From: Dinoroseobacter sp049800775
GTDB lineage: Bacteria; Pseudomonadota; Alphaproteobacteria; Rhodobacterales; Rhodobacteraceae
Length of the DNA stretch: 64,000 nucleotides
Direction of reading: 5' to 3'
NCBI RefSeq assembly: GCF_049800775.1
Contig: NZ_JBNAFR010000001.1
Coordinates: 62,001-126,000, forward strand
Shown: positions 51,756-61,586 of the stretch, piece by piece
Layout of the letters: the number at the start of each line of letters is the position of its first letter
Position numbering within the stretch: position 1 is the stretch's first letter
Notes under the pieces: generated by a model
Database searches by the model: none
What the model was told of the DNA's origin: nothing
What the model saw: only the letters and a program-made list of their open reading frames with translations
Position numbers and translations under genes: made by a program

Positions 51756-52916
51756 ATGGAGAAGGTCACGCAGGACCCCGGTGATCCGACCTTCGTCCAG
51801 AACCCGTATCCGGTCTATGATCGGATGCGGGACCTCGGAGACCTGATCTGGTGGGAAGCCTACGGCATGGTCGTCTCTCCCAGCTACAAGGCCACGGCGG
51901 CGATCCTCAAGGATCGCCGTTTTGGTCGTGAACCGGTGGATCCGATCCCGGTACCCCCGCATCTGACCGATTTCTACGGGGTCGAGGCCCATTCCATGCT
52001 CGAGCTTGAGCCGCCGCGCCACACGCGGCTGCGCGGGCTGGTGACGCGCGCATTTACCTCGCGCCGCGTGGCGGCCCTTGCCCCCGAAATCGAGGCGCTC
52101 TGTCATGAGCTCATCGATGCCTTTCCCGAAGGGCCCTTCGACCTGTTGCCGCGCTATTGCACGCCCGTTCCGGTGCGGATCATCGCCCGGATGCTGGGCG
52201 TCCCCGAGGCCGAGGCGCCGCAGCTTCTGGCCTGGTCCCACGCCATGGTGGGCATGTATCAGGCCAGCCGCACCCACGCGATGGAGGTTGCCGCCAATGA
52301 CGCCGCGCGGGCCTTCACGGATTGGGTCAGTGACCTGATCACCGCCCGCCGCCGAAGCCCGGGCGAGGACCTTATGAGCGCGCTGATCGCCGCTGAGGAG
52401 GATGGCGCCCGGCTCAACCGCGAGGAGCTGATCACGACCGTGATCCTGCTGCTCAATGCCGGGCATGAGGCGACGGTCCACACGCTGGGCAACGGGGTGA
52501 AGACCTTGCTGGAAACCGGGCATCGCGACATCACCCCGGGGCTCGTCGAGGAGGTGTTGCGCTTTGACCCGCCGCTCCATGTTTTCACCCGGATCGCACG
52601 CGAGGAGGTCGAGGTCTTCGGCCACCGGTTCGCCCCCGGCGAGACCATCGGCTGCCTGCTGGCAGCGGCGAACCGGGATCCGGCCTTTGCCACCGATCCC
52701 CACCGGTTCGACCCGGCGCGTCAGATCAAGGGACAGAACATGGCCTTTGGCGCGGGGCTGCATTTCTGCGTGGGCGCGCCGCTGGCCCGGCTGGAGGTCG
52801 AGATTGCGCTCAGGGCCTTGTTTAACCGATGCCCGGCGCTGCGGCTGACGACCCCGCCGCGCTACGCGCCGATCTATCATTTCCACGGGCTCGAGACCTT
52901 GGAGGTCGCGCGCTAG
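51756..52916 (+). CDS. Cytochrome P450
   Basis: A 386-residue soluble heme monooxygenase. The oxygen-binding helix is LLNAGHEATVHTLGN, the ExxR region includes EEVLRFDPP, and the heme loop FGAGLHFCVGAPLAR supplies the cysteine ligand. Helix sequences such as PPRHTRLRGLVTRAF are typical of bacterial class I enzymes, which need ferredoxin and reductase partners that are not encoded nearby. The two-base gap to the TRAP permease shows it is in the same operon, which suggests it hydroxylates the imported compound. Confidence 0.93.
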   Translation: MEKVTQDPGDPTFVQNPYPVYDRMRDLGDLIWWEAYGMVVSPSYKATAAILKDRRFGREPVDPIPVPPHLTDFYGVEAHSMLELEPPRHTRLRGLVTRAFTSRRVAALAPEIEALCHELIDAFPEGPFDLLPRYCTPVPVRIIARMLGVPEAEAPQLLAWSHAMVGMYQASRTHAMEVAANDAARAFTDWVSDLITARRRSPGEDLMSALIAAEEDGARLNREELITTVILLLNAGHEATVHTLGNGVKTLLETGHRDITPGLVEEVLRFDPPLHVFTRIAREEVEVFGHRFAPGETIGCLLAAANRDPAFATDPHRFDPARQIKGQNMAFGAGLHFCVGAPLARLEVEIALRALFNRCPALRLTTPPRYAPIYHFHGLETLEVAR

Positions 52917-52920
52917 GGGG

Positions 52921-53376
52921 TCAGGCTTCGGCCTTCTTCTCCCAGCGGCCGCTTTCCTGGCTCCAGTATTGCGCCGAGAGCCCGGCCCCGGTGACCTCGC
53001 GCCATTGGTCGCGGGCGGCCTGTACCGCGTCAGGATCGCCCCCGTCAAAGAGGATCGAGGCCCGTTCGAGCCCGCCAACCTCGCCCGGGTCAAGTTTTGC
53101 GCCCTCGACGCAGATCAGGGCGGTCCGATCCGCCACCGGCAGATCGACCCCCATCAATACGGGCTGATCCGCATCATGGGGTCCCCCGGCGAGGCCATGG
53201 GGCAGGAACCCCTCCTCGGGCTTGAGCCAGAGCAGCTCGTCGAGCCGCTCCAGCCCCGCCTGATTGCTGCCGCGCAGGGCGACGCGCCAACCGGCGGCCA
53301 GGGATTTCTCCAACAGCACCGGCAGGGTCGCGTCGAGCGGCGTCCGGGTCATGTGGTAGAAATAGACCGCGCCCAT
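52921..53376 (-). CDS. holC: DNA polymerase III subunit chi
   Basis: A 151-residue clamp-loader accessory protein that links the polymerase to single-strand-binding protein. It shows VYFYHMTRTPLDATLPVLLEKSLAAGWRVALRG, LDELLWLKPEEGFLPHG and WREVTGAGLSAQYWSQESGRWEKKA, the family pattern. It ends four bases from the P450 stop (convergent) and follows pepA by 13 bases, the arrangement typical of alphaproteobacteria. Confidence 0.93.
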   Translation of the reverse strand: MGAVYFYHMTRTPLDATLPVLLEKSLAAGWRVALRGSNQAGLERLDELLWLKPEEGFLPHGLAGGPHDADQPVLMGVDLPVADRTALICVEGAKLDPGEVGGLERASILFDGGDPDAVQAARDQWREVTGAGLSAQYWSQESGRWEKKAEA

Positions 53377-53389
53377 GGTGCCGGACCGA

Positions 53390-54859
53390 TCAGGACTGCT
53401 CGTAGTCGTCGCGGATCAACCGGTCGAGCGCGCGCACGCCCCAGCCGGTCGCCCCCGCGGGCGCGTAGTCGGTCGCCGATTTGACCGAGGCCGTGCCCGC
53501 GATATCCAGATGGCACCAAGGGGTCTCGTCCTTGACGAACCGGCCCAGGAACTGCGCCGCCGTGATCGAGCCTGCCGGACGCCCGCCGGTATTCTTGATA
53601 TCCGCGACGCGGGACTTGATCAGCTTGGCATAAGCCGGGCCCATGGGCATCCGCCACGCGCCCTCCCCCTCGGCGCCGGCGGCCTTGATGAAGGCCCCGC
53701 TCAGCGCGTCGGAATTCGAGAAGACCCCGGCGTTTTCATGGCCGAGCCCGATGATGATCGCCCCTGTCAGGGTCGCGAGGTTGATCATGCCCGTGGGGTT
53801 GAAGGTCTCTTGCGTGTACCAGAGCACATCGGCCAGAACGAGCCGCCCCTCGGCATCGGTGTTGATCACCTCGATCGTGTCGCCCTTCATCGAGGTCACC
53901 ACATCGCCGGGCCGCTGGGCCTTGCCGTCGGGCATGTTCTCGACGAGGCCCACCAGCCCCACGACATTGGCCTTGGCCTTGCGCAGGGCCAGCGTGCGCA
54001 TGACGCCCGCCACGACTCCCGCGCCGCCCATATCCATGGTCATGTCTTCCATGCCGCCCGCCGGTTTCAGCGAGATGCCCCCGGTGTCAAAGACCACGCC
54101 CTTGCCGACCAGTGCAAACGGGGCCTCGTCCCCACCGCCCATCCATTTCATGATGACGATCTTCGAGGGGCTTTCCGAGCCCTGCCCGACCCCGAGCAGC
54201 GCGTCCATGCCGAGCTCGGCCATCTCGGCCTCTTCGAGCACGGAAACCTCGAGCCCGAGGTCTTGCATCGCAATGAGCCGGTCGGCGAACTCGGTGGTGG
54301 TCAGCACATTGGCGGGCTCGTTCACCAGATCGCGGGTGAAGAATACGCCTTCGGCCACGGCCCGGTGATCCGCATAGGCGGCCTCGACCTCGGCCGGTTT
54401 CGCGGCCATGACCGTTATGCCACCTGTCTCGCCCTCTTGCTTGGATTTGCGCGCATCGAAGGTATAGACCCGCAAAGTGGCCCCGAAGGCGATTTCCTCC
54501 GCCGCCACTTGCGTGCCCGCCCAGATCGCCAGACCGCCCTTGCCGACCTTCGGGCCCAGCGCCGCGCCCGCCTTGCGCGCCTCCAGCCCCTTGGCCGTGC
54601 GCGCGAGCTTCACGATGATGACCTGATCCGTCGCCATGCCGGCAGGATACCCGAGCGTCAGGCTGTCACCGGATTTCAGCTTCTCGAAAGCCTCGCTCTC
54701 GACCGCGCGAGCCAAGGCGCCCTTGGTAAGCTTGTTGATCCGTTTGGCGCCCGGGTTGAGCGTGCCTTCGGCGGGCACAAACACCGCGATGCGGGCCGTT
54801 TCGGCGGCCAGGGCATCGAGATCGGTTTCGACGAAGGAGACGGGGACAAGCTCGGTCAT
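53390..54859 (-). CDS. pepA: Leucyl aminopeptidase (PepA, M17)
   Basis: A 489-residue cytosolic zinc aminopeptidase. The C-terminal half has VGKGVVFDTGGISLKPA (metal Asp and catalytic Lys), MDMGGAGVVAG, NTDAEGRLVLADVLWY (metal ligands and catalytic Arg) and the GHENAGVFSN segment. It frees amino acids from peptides and may bind DNA. The ATG at 54859 is chosen; ten more in-frame codons exist upstream. It is divergent from lptF and co-directional with holC. Confidence 0.96.
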   Translation of the reverse strand: MTELVPVSFVETDLDALAAETARIAVFVPAEGTLNPGAKRINKLTKGALARAVESEAFEKLKSGDSLTLGYPAGMATDQVIIVKLARTAKGLEARKAGAALGPKVGKGGLAIWAGTQVAAEEIAFGATLRVYTFDARKSKQEGETGGITVMAAKPAEVEAAYADHRAVAEGVFFTRDLVNEPANVLTTTEFADRLIAMQDLGLEVSVLEEAEMAELGMDALLGVGQGSESPSKIVIMKWMGGGDEAPFALVGKGVVFDTGGISLKPAGGMEDMTMDMGGAGVVAGVMRTLALRKAKANVVGLVGLVENMPDGKAQRPGDVVTSMKGDTIEVINTDAEGRLVLADVLWYTQETFNPTGMINLATLTGAIIIGLGHENAGVFSNSDALSGAFIKAAGAEGEGAWRMPMGPAYAKLIKSRVADIKNTGGRPAGSITAAQFLGRFVKDETPWCHLDIAGTASVKSATDYAPAGATGWGVRALDRLIRDDYEQS

Positions 54860-55017
54860 GGGCTCTCTCTTGATATGATGTCCCGCCATACGTAGACCGG
54901 GTGCGGCGCGATGACCAGCCGATGGGCGCGTCAGAGCGGCTTGTGCGCTTTTCCCGGCGGTCCGAATGATCTAGGCTGCCGGTGAACCTGTTGGAAGGCC
55001 TCGCGCGACCGCCGATC

Positions 55018-56148
55018 ATGCTCGCCCGCTATGACCGATATATCCTCGGCCGCCTGATGGTCACCTTCGGGTTTTTCACCCTGATCATCGTATTGATCTA
55101 TTGGATCAACCGGTCGATCCGGCTGTTCGACCGGCTGATCGGCGATGGCCAGAGCCTTGCGCTCTTTGCGCAGCTGTCGCTGCTGAGCCTGCCTTACCTG
55201 ATCTACCTGATGCTGCCGCTTTCGGCCTTTGCGGCCTCCGTGAGCACGGGCAACCGCATGGGATCGGACAGCGAGACCGTCGCGCTGCAGGCCGCGGGGA
55301 TCAGTGCCTTCCGGATCGTGCGCCCGGCCTTCTACCTCGGCCTGATGGCCGCCGCGCTGATGCTGGTGCTGGCGCATTTGCTGGTCCCGCTCGCCCGGGT
55401 GACCATTGTCGATCTCGAGGACCGGCTGGCCGATGCGGTGGGCGCGCGCCTGCTGGAGCCGGGCAAGTTCCAGTCGCCGGTGGACGGCGTGACCGTGTTT
55501 GTTGGCGAGATCACCGATGAGGGCGTGCTGTCCAAGGTTCTGTTGTCGGATCAACGCGATGAGGCGACCGAGGTTCTCTATACCGCGAACCAGGCGCTGC
55601 TGCTGCAGGCCGAGACGGGTCCGCAGCTCGTGATGATTTCGGGGCTCGCGCAATCCCTGCGCGCAGATGGAACGCTGAGCATTCTGCATTTTGAGGATTT
55701 CGCACTCAGCCTCGGCACGGCCAGAATGCCCGAAGAGCGCGTGCTGCGCGACCTGCGGGGCTGGGACACGCTCAGCCTGCTGCGCGCCGAGCCCGAAACG
55801 CTGGAGTTGGTGCGCAAATCCAAGGCCGAGTTCCTGCACGAGGCCCATCGCCGCTTTGCCACCCCGGCCCTGGCGGTCTGCACCGCCGTGCTGGGCTTTG
55901 CCGCATTGCTGGTCGGCGGGTTCAGCCGCTTTGGCTTCTGGCAACAGGTGGCAGGGGCGATCGTACTGATCGTCGCGATCCAGCTCTTTGCCAATTTCGC
56001 CGAGGATCTCGCCCTGCAAAGCGACGAGGCCTGGCCGATCCTCTATGCGCCGGTGGTCTTTGCGGCCACGGCGGTGGGGATGTTGCTTTACCTCGCGGAT
56101 CACCCGCTCAAGCGACGACGGCGCGATCCGGCGGAGGGGGCCACATGA
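55018..56148 (+). CDS. lptF: LPS export system permease LptF
   Basis: A 376-residue inner-membrane subunit of the LptB2FG complex that extracts lipopolysaccharide. It has a first membrane segment (MVTFGFFTLIIVLIYWI), a second pair in YLIYLMLPLSAFAASV and FRIVRPAFYLGLMAAALMLV, a periplasmic beta-jellyroll (about 130-265) and two or three terminal segments. The start is ATG 55018; GTG 54982 is an alternative. It overlaps lptG by four bases. Confidence 0.92.
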   Translation: MLARYDRYILGRLMVTFGFFTLIIVLIYWINRSIRLFDRLIGDGQSLALFAQLSLLSLPYLIYLMLPLSAFAASVSTGNRMGSDSETVALQAAGISAFRIVRPAFYLGLMAAALMLVLAHLLVPLARVTIVDLEDRLADAVGARLLEPGKFQSPVDGVTVFVGEITDEGVLSKVLLSDQRDEATEVLYTANQALLLQAETGPQLVMISGLAQSLRADGTLSILHFEDFALSLGTARMPEERVLRDLRGWDTLSLLRAEPETLELVRKSKAEFLHEAHRRFATPALAVCTAVLGFAALLVGGFSRFGFWQQVAGAIVLIVAIQLFANFAEDLALQSDEAWPILYAPVVFAATAVGMLLYLADHPLKRRRRDPAEGAT

Positions 56149-57242
56149 CCCTGCAATGGTATTTCGCCCGCCGCTTCGCCGTGAGTTTTCTGTCCATGCT
56201 GTCGATCTTTGCCGGTCTGATCTGGATGACCGACATGGTGGAAACCCTGCGCAGCCTTGCAAGCGATGAGTTCGGCATTCAGGAGGCCGCCGGGCTCGCC
56301 CTGTTGCAGCTGCCCGGCACGATCTATGAGGTCATCCCCCTGATCATGGTGCTGGCCACGATCACGCTGTTTCTCAAGATGGCGCGGACCTCGGAGCTGA
56401 TCGTGACCCGCGCCGCCGGACGCTCAGCGATCCGCAGCCTGATCGCGCCCGTGCTGGTGGCGGCCCTGATCGGGGGGATCGGGATCAGCGCAATCAACCC
56501 CATAGTTGCCGCCACCTCGCGCATTGCCGACGAGACCCGGGACACGGTGCGCGGGCGGGTGACCAGCGTCCTCTCCCTGAGCCGTAACGGGCTCTGGCTG
56601 CGTCAGGCCGCACCGGACGGGCAGATCGTGATCCATGCCGCCGGGGTCAGCCCGGGGGGCACGGCGCTCTATGATGTGACCTTCCTGCGGTTTGACCGCG
56701 ATGCCCTGCCCAAACAGCGGATCGCGGCCGCCCGGGCCGAGCTGGTCCCCGGGGCCTGGGACATGACCGGCGTCAAGACCTGGGATCTTTCGGGGCGGAC
56801 CAATCCCGAGGCCTCTGCCGTGGAGCAGGCCTGGATGCGGCTGCCCTCGGACCTGACCCTGAACCAGATCCGCGACAGCTTTGGCGAGCCCTCGGCCATC
56901 CCGATCTGGCAATTGCCCGCCTTCATCACCCAGCTTGAGGCGGCGGGCTTCGCCGCGCTCAGCCACCGGGTCTGGCTCCATTCCGAGCTGGCCTCGCCGG
57001 TGTTCCTGATCTCGATGGTGCTGATCGGCGCGGCCTTCACCATGCGGCATACCCGGTTCGGACGGACCGGGCTGATGGTGCTCTTTGCCGTGCTTCTGGG
57101 CTTTTCCATGTATTTCCTCAAAAGCTTCGCATTGGTGCTCGGTGAAACTGGCAAGATCCCGGTGCTGATCGCTGCGTGGTTTCCGCCCCTGGCCGGGATC
57201 TGCCTCGCGCTGGCGCTTCTGTTGCATCAGGAGGACGGTTGA
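56145..57242 (+). CDS. lptG: LPS export system permease LptG
   Basis: A 365-residue partner of LptF with the same architecture: a membrane helix at about 10-28, then YEVIPLIMVLATITLFLKMART, SAIRSLIAPVLVAALIGGIGI, a periplasmic domain and terminal helices. The ATG overlaps the lptF stop (ATGA). The stop shares one base with the lptD start. Confidence 0.95.
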   Translation: MTLQWYFARRFAVSFLSMLSIFAGLIWMTDMVETLRSLASDEFGIQEAAGLALLQLPGTIYEVIPLIMVLATITLFLKMARTSELIVTRAAGRSAIRSLIAPVLVAALIGGIGISAINPIVAATSRIADETRDTVRGRVTSVLSLSRNGLWLRQAAPDGQIVIHAAGVSPGGTALYDVTFLRFDRDALPKQRIAAARAELVPGAWDMTGVKTWDLSGRTNPEASAVEQAWMRLPSDLTLNQIRDSFGEPSAIPIWQLPAFITQLEAAGFAALSHRVWLHSELASPVFLISMVLIGAAFTMRHTRFGRTGLMVLFAVLLGFSMYFLKSFALVLGETGKIPVLIAAWFPPLAGICLALALLLHQEDG

Positions 57243-59389
57243 TGCCCGGAGGCCTGCCCCGCGCCGGGACATTTGCGCGGCTGTGTCTGGGGGTGGCCGG
57301 TCTCGCGTTGCTGAGCACGGGCGCGCCCGCGCAAGAGACGCCTGCCCCCGCGACCCTGCTGGCCGATCAGATCACCGCGGATCCGAACGGGGTGCTCACC
57401 GCCAGCGGCTCGGTCGAGGTGATTTATGATGGGCGGCGGCTGCGCGCCGATACGATCATCTATGACACGCGCGACGAAAGCCTCCGGGTGGTTGGCCCGA
57501 TCCAGCTCAGCTCCGGTCCGGGCTTCGTACTGCTTGCCTCGGAGGCCGAAATCGACGGTGCCTTGCGCGACGGCATCCTGCGCAGCGCGCGCCTTGTGCT
57601 GGACCAGAAGGTGCAGATCGCCGCCTCCGAGATCCAGCGGGTGAACGGGCGCTACACGCAGCTCTATCGCTCGGTCGCCTCCAGCTGCGAGGTCTGCGCC
57701 GACCGCCCCGTCCCCCTGTGGCAGATCCGGGCCAAGCGCATCGTCCATGACGAACTCGAGCGTCAGCTCTATTTCGAGAACGCCGTCTTCGAGGTCGCCG
57801 GTGTGCCGATCTTTTACCTGCCGCAGATGCGCGTGCCGGATCCGACGCTGGAACGGGCCACGGGCTTTCTCTTTCCCTCGGCGCGCACCACGAGCGCGCT
57901 CGGTGTCGGGATCGAGGTGCCGTACTTCATCGAGCTCGGGCCGGACAAGGATCTCACCCTCAGCCCGCAGCTCACCACGCGGAACTCGCGCACCCTCGGG
58001 GTGCGTTACCGTCAGGCCTTCGCGCGGGGCGAGCTGACCTTTGCAGGGGCGCTGACCCGCGACGAGCTGGAAGAGGGCGATCGCGGCTATGCCACGCTGG
58101 TCGGCACCTTTGATCTGGGGCGGGACTTTGTGCTGGATTTCGATCTCGAGACCGTGTCGGACGACCAGTATTACCGCGATTACGGCTTTGATGATGAAGA
58201 CCGGATCGACAGCACGATCGAGGTCTCGCGCGTGCGCCGCGACAGCCTGCAACGGGGGACGGCGTCCTATTTCACCACGTTCCGCGCGGATGAGGATAAC
58301 GAGACCATCCCCCGCTTCGTTCTCGATGGCGAATACACGCGGCGCTATGATGTGCCCGTGATCGGCGGCTATTCCGAAACCACGCTCAGCTTTCTCGGGC
58401 TGCAACGGGAATCCGACGAGGACGAAATCGGGCGCGATACGCGGCGGTTGAGCCTTGTGACCGACTGGCGGCGGAGCTGGACCAACGACCTCGGCATGGT
58501 GGGCACGGCGATAGGCGAGCTTGCCTTTGACGTGTTCGACACCCGGCATGACGAGGCCTTCCCCGACACGGTGACCCGTGTGACCCCGACCGTGGCGGCC
58601 GAGCTGCGCTGGCCCTTCTCGCGCACGGATGCGACCTCGCATAGCGTGCTCGAACCTGTGGTGCAGCTGGTCTGGTCCGAAGTGAACGGCGATGACGTGC
58701 CCAACGAGGACAGCACCGTGGCCGAGTTCGACGAGGCGAGCCTGTTCGACCTGAACCGCTTTGCCGGGCGCGACCAGCTCGAAAGCGGCTGGCGCGCCAA
58801 TGTCGGTGTCACCTGGACCCGGTTCGACAATAGCGGCTGGATCAGCGGCGTGACCGTGGGGCGCGTGTTCCGCGAGAATCAGAACACGGCGCTCGCGCCG
58901 GGGGCCTCGGATACCGAGCGCGCCTCCGACTGGCTCGCCACCGTGCAGCTCGACAGTCCCGGTGGGCTGCAACTGATCAACCGGGCGCAATTCGCCTCGG
59001 ATTTCTCGATCAACAAGAACGCCCTGCGCCTGGCATGGAGCGACCCGCGCAGCCGGCTCGGGCTGACCTATACGTGGCTGCGCGCATCGGAGGCGGAATC
59101 CCGCCCGTCGGACACCAATGAGGTCGTCCTCACCGCGGGACGGCAATTCAACGACACCTGGGCAGGAGGGCTCGAATACAGCTATGACTTCGATGCCTCC
59201 AGCTCGCGCGAAGCCGAATTGACCCTGCAATACCAGAACGAGTGTATTCGCGTGGATTTGTCCCTGTCGCAGGATTTCGACACGGTTGAGGATTTGCGCT
59301 CCACCACGGATTTTGGCATCAAGGTCTCGCTGATCGGCTTCGGCGCCGGACAGTCCGGCGCACAACGCAGCCGGGGATGCCGGGGATAG
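57242..59389 (+). CDS. lptD: LPS assembly protein LptD
   Basis: A 715-residue outer-membrane protein that inserts lipopolysaccharide at the cell surface. A signal peptide (about 1-36) leads to an OstA-type N-domain (TLLADQITADPNGVLTASGSVEVIYDGRRLRADTI) and a large beta-barrel; NAVFEVAGVPIFYLPQMRVPDPTLERATGFLFP is the conserved plug-barrel junction. Cysteines (SSCEVCAD near residue 145 and CIRVD/CRG at the end) can form the disulfides needed for assembly. Confidence 0.96.
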   Translation: MPGGLPRAGTFARLCLGVAGLALLSTGAPAQETPAPATLLADQITADPNGVLTASGSVEVIYDGRRLRADTIIYDTRDESLRVVGPIQLSSGPGFVLLASEAEIDGALRDGILRSARLVLDQKVQIAASEIQRVNGRYTQLYRSVASSCEVCADRPVPLWQIRAKRIVHDELERQLYFENAVFEVAGVPIFYLPQMRVPDPTLERATGFLFPSARTTSALGVGIEVPYFIELGPDKDLTLSPQLTTRNSRTLGVRYRQAFARGELTFAGALTRDELEEGDRGYATLVGTFDLGRDFVLDFDLETVSDDQYYRDYGFDDEDRIDSTIEVSRVRRDSLQRGTASYFTTFRADEDNETIPRFVLDGEYTRRYDVPVIGGYSETTLSFLGLQRESDEDEIGRDTRRLSLVTDWRRSWTNDLGMVGTAIGELAFDVFDTRHDEAFPDTVTRVTPTVAAELRWPFSRTDATSHSVLEPVVQLVWSEVNGDDVPNEDSTVAEFDEASLFDLNRFAGRDQLESGWRANVGVTWTRFDNSGWISGVTVGRVFRENQNTALAPGASDTERASDWLATVQLDSPGGLQLINRAQFASDFSINKNALRLAWSDPRSRLGLTYTWLRASEAESRPSDTNEVVLTAGRQFNDTWAGGLEYSYDFDASSSREAELTLQYQNECIRVDLSLSQDFDTVEDLRSTTDFGIKVSLIGFGAGQSGAQRSRGCRG

Positions 59390-59403
59390 GATACCTTCCA
59401 GAT

Positions 59404-60606
59404 ATGCGACTTCCACACCTGCGACCGCTTCTCGCCTGTGCCGTGCTCTGCACCTTCCTGACCGGAGGGGGCATGGCCCAGACCTTTGGGCCCGTGATCA
59501 CCGTCAATGGTACCGCGATCACCGGGTTCGAGCTTGACCAACGCGAGAAATTCATCCGGGCGCTGCGTCTGCCCGGGGACCCGGCGAGCCTTGCCCGCAA
59601 TGCCCTGATCGAGGATCGCCTCAAGAACCAGGCGGCCGCCGCGGCGGGCCTGACCGCAGGCCCCGACGAGATCGAGCAAGGCCTGGCCGAGTTCGCCGGG
59701 CGCGCGAACCTGACCACCGAAGAGTTCATCCGCGCACTGGACGACGAAGGGGTGGCGCCCGAAACCTTCCGCGACTTCGTGCGCAGCGGCCTGCTCTGGC
59801 GGGCCCTCGTGCAGCAACGCTTCGGCCCCCGGGCGCGGGTCTCGCCCGCCGAGGTCGAACGCGCCCTTGCCCTGGCCGGAACGCAATCCGGCGCCCGGGT
59901 GCGTCTGGCCGAGATCATCATCCCTGCCCCGCCCGAGCAGCGCATCGAGGCCGAGGGCTTCATCGAGGACCTGCGGGAGCGCATTCGCACGGAGGCCGAT
60001 TTCACCTCTGCGGTCCAAAGGTTCTCGGCAGCCCCGTCGCGCAACACCAACGGTTTGCGCGATTGGATCGCCCTCGCAGAGCTGCCCGGGCCGCTGGCAC
60101 AGACGATCCTGACCCTGGCCCCGGGCGAAGTCTCGCCCGTCATTCCGCTGGGCGGTCAGGCGCTGGCCCTGTTTCAGGTTCGCGGATTTCAGGAAACCGC
60201 CCTGCAGACCCAGCCCACGATTGCAGCGGATATCGCGACCTTGCCGCTTTCGACGGATCCCGAAGCCGCCGCCCGGTTGCGCGCGCAGCTGGCGCGCGAG
60301 ATCGACGTCTGTGACGACCTCTATGGTCTGGCGCGCAACCTGCCCGAAGGCGTTCTGCAGCGCGAGGTCTATGCCGCAGAGGATATTCCCCGCGACCTGG
60401 CCGTGGCCATCGCCGATCTGGACAATCAGGAAACGACCGAGATCCTCGGGGCGACCGGACCGATCCATGTCATGCTCTGCGCGCGCACCACGGCGCTGAC
60501 CGAGGATGCCGAAGGCACCATCGAGCGGCAGCTCGTGAACCGCCGCCTTGCGTCCTACGCGGAGAACTACCTCGAAGAACTGCGCGCCGACGCCACCATC
60601 AAATGA
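59404..60606 (+). CDS. surA: SurA-like periplasmic peptidyl-prolyl isomerase
   Basis: A 400-residue periplasmic chaperone for outer-membrane proteins. It has a signal peptide (about 1-32), a SurA N-domain (VNGTAITGFELDQREKFIRAL and NALIEDRLKNQAA) and a parvulin-type domain (about 175-275; RVRLAEIIIPAP, FTSAVQRFS, LPGPLAQTILTLAPGEVSPVI). It lies in the usual position between lptD and pdxA. ATG 59404 is chosen; the stop overlaps the pdxA start (ATGA). Confidence 0.93.
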   Translation: MRLPHLRPLLACAVLCTFLTGGGMAQTFGPVITVNGTAITGFELDQREKFIRALRLPGDPASLARNALIEDRLKNQAAAAAGLTAGPDEIEQGLAEFAGRANLTTEEFIRALDDEGVAPETFRDFVRSGLLWRALVQQRFGPRARVSPAEVERALALAGTQSGARVRLAEIIIPAPPEQRIEAEGFIEDLRERIRTEADFTSAVQRFSAAPSRNTNGLRDWIALAELPGPLAQTILTLAPGEVSPVIPLGGQALALFQVRGFQETALQTQPTIAADIATLPLSTDPEAAARLRAQLAREIDVCDDLYGLARNLPEGVLQREVYAAEDIPRDLAVAIADLDNQETTEILGATGPIHVMLCARTTALTEDAEGTIERQLVNRRLASYAENYLEELRADATIK

Positions 60607-61583
60607 GCCTTGCCCCCATCGCGCTGAGCTGTGGCGAACCCGCAGGCGTAGGCCCCGAAATTGCTGCCAAGGCCTGGGCTGAGCTGGGCGCGGAGCTGCC
60701 CTTTTGCCTACTGGGCGCGCCAGAGCATGTCGCAGCCCACGCCCCGGACACCCCCTTGGTCGCGATCACCGACCCTGCGGAAACGGTCTCGGCCGCGCGG
60801 CGCGGCCTCCCGGTTCTGGCGCAGCCCTTCGAGGGTCCGCTGACCCTCGGCAAACCGAACCCCGCCCATGCCAAGGGTGTGATCGACGCGATCGCCACGG
60901 GCGTTGCCCTGACCCGTAGCGGCACGGCCCGGGCGCTATGCACGGCGCCGATCCACAAGAAAGCCCTGCAGGACGGGGCCGGGTTCGCCTTTCCCGGCCA
61001 TACGGAATTTCTCGCCCATCTCGGCGGTGACGTGCCCGTGGTCATGATGCTCGCCTGTCCCGAACTGCGCGTCGTGCCCGCGACGATCCATATCGCGATC
61101 GCTCAGGTGCCCGAGGCCCTGACACCCGCGCTGCTGGAGGAGGTCATCCGCGTCACCCGCGACGGGTTGCGCCGGGATTTCGGCATCGCCGCCCCCAGGA
61201 TTGCCATTGCCGGGCTCAACCCCCATGCGGGCGAAGGCGGCGCGATGGGCTCCGAAGAGCTCGACTGGATCATTCCCCTGCTCGCGCGGATGCGCGAGGC
61301 GGGCTACGATCTGCGCGGACCGCTCTCGGCGGACACGATGTTCCATGCGGGCGCGCGGGCGGGCTATGATGCGGCCATCGCCATGTATCACGATCAGGCC
61401 CTGATCCCGATCAAGACCATCGATTTTGCGGGCGGGGTCAATGTCACCCTCGGCCTGCCTTTCATCCGCACCTCACCCGACCATGGCACGGCGCTCGACA
61501 TCGCGGGACAGGGGCGCGCCGATGCAACCAGCCTGATCGCAGCCCTGCGCATGGCCGATGACATGGCCCGGCGGCGAGGCTGA
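60603..61583 (+). CDS. pdxA: 4-hydroxythreonine-4-phosphate dehydrogenase
   Basis: A 326-residue enzyme of pyridoxal phosphate synthesis. Characteristic pieces are SCGEPAGVGPEIAAKAW, CTAPIHKKALQDGAGFAFPGHTEFL, metal-binding GLNPHAGEGGAMGSEE, GPLSADTMFH and YHDQALIPIKTIDF, with GLPFIRTSPDHGTALDIAG at the end. It overlaps surA by four bases and is followed three bases later by rsmA. Confidence 0.97.
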   Translation: MSLAPIALSCGEPAGVGPEIAAKAWAELGAELPFCLLGAPEHVAAHAPDTPLVAITDPAETVSAARRGLPVLAQPFEGPLTLGKPNPAHAKGVIDAIATGVALTRSGTARALCTAPIHKKALQDGAGFAFPGHTEFLAHLGGDVPVVMMLACPELRVVPATIHIAIAQVPEALTPALLEEVIRVTRDGLRRDFGIAAPRIAIAGLNPHAGEGGAMGSEELDWIIPLLARMREAGYDLRGPLSADTMFHAGARAGYDAAIAMYHDQALIPIKTIDFAGGVNVTLGLPFIRTSPDHGTALDIAGQGRADATSLIAALRMADDMARRRG

Positions 61584-61586
61584 GCC

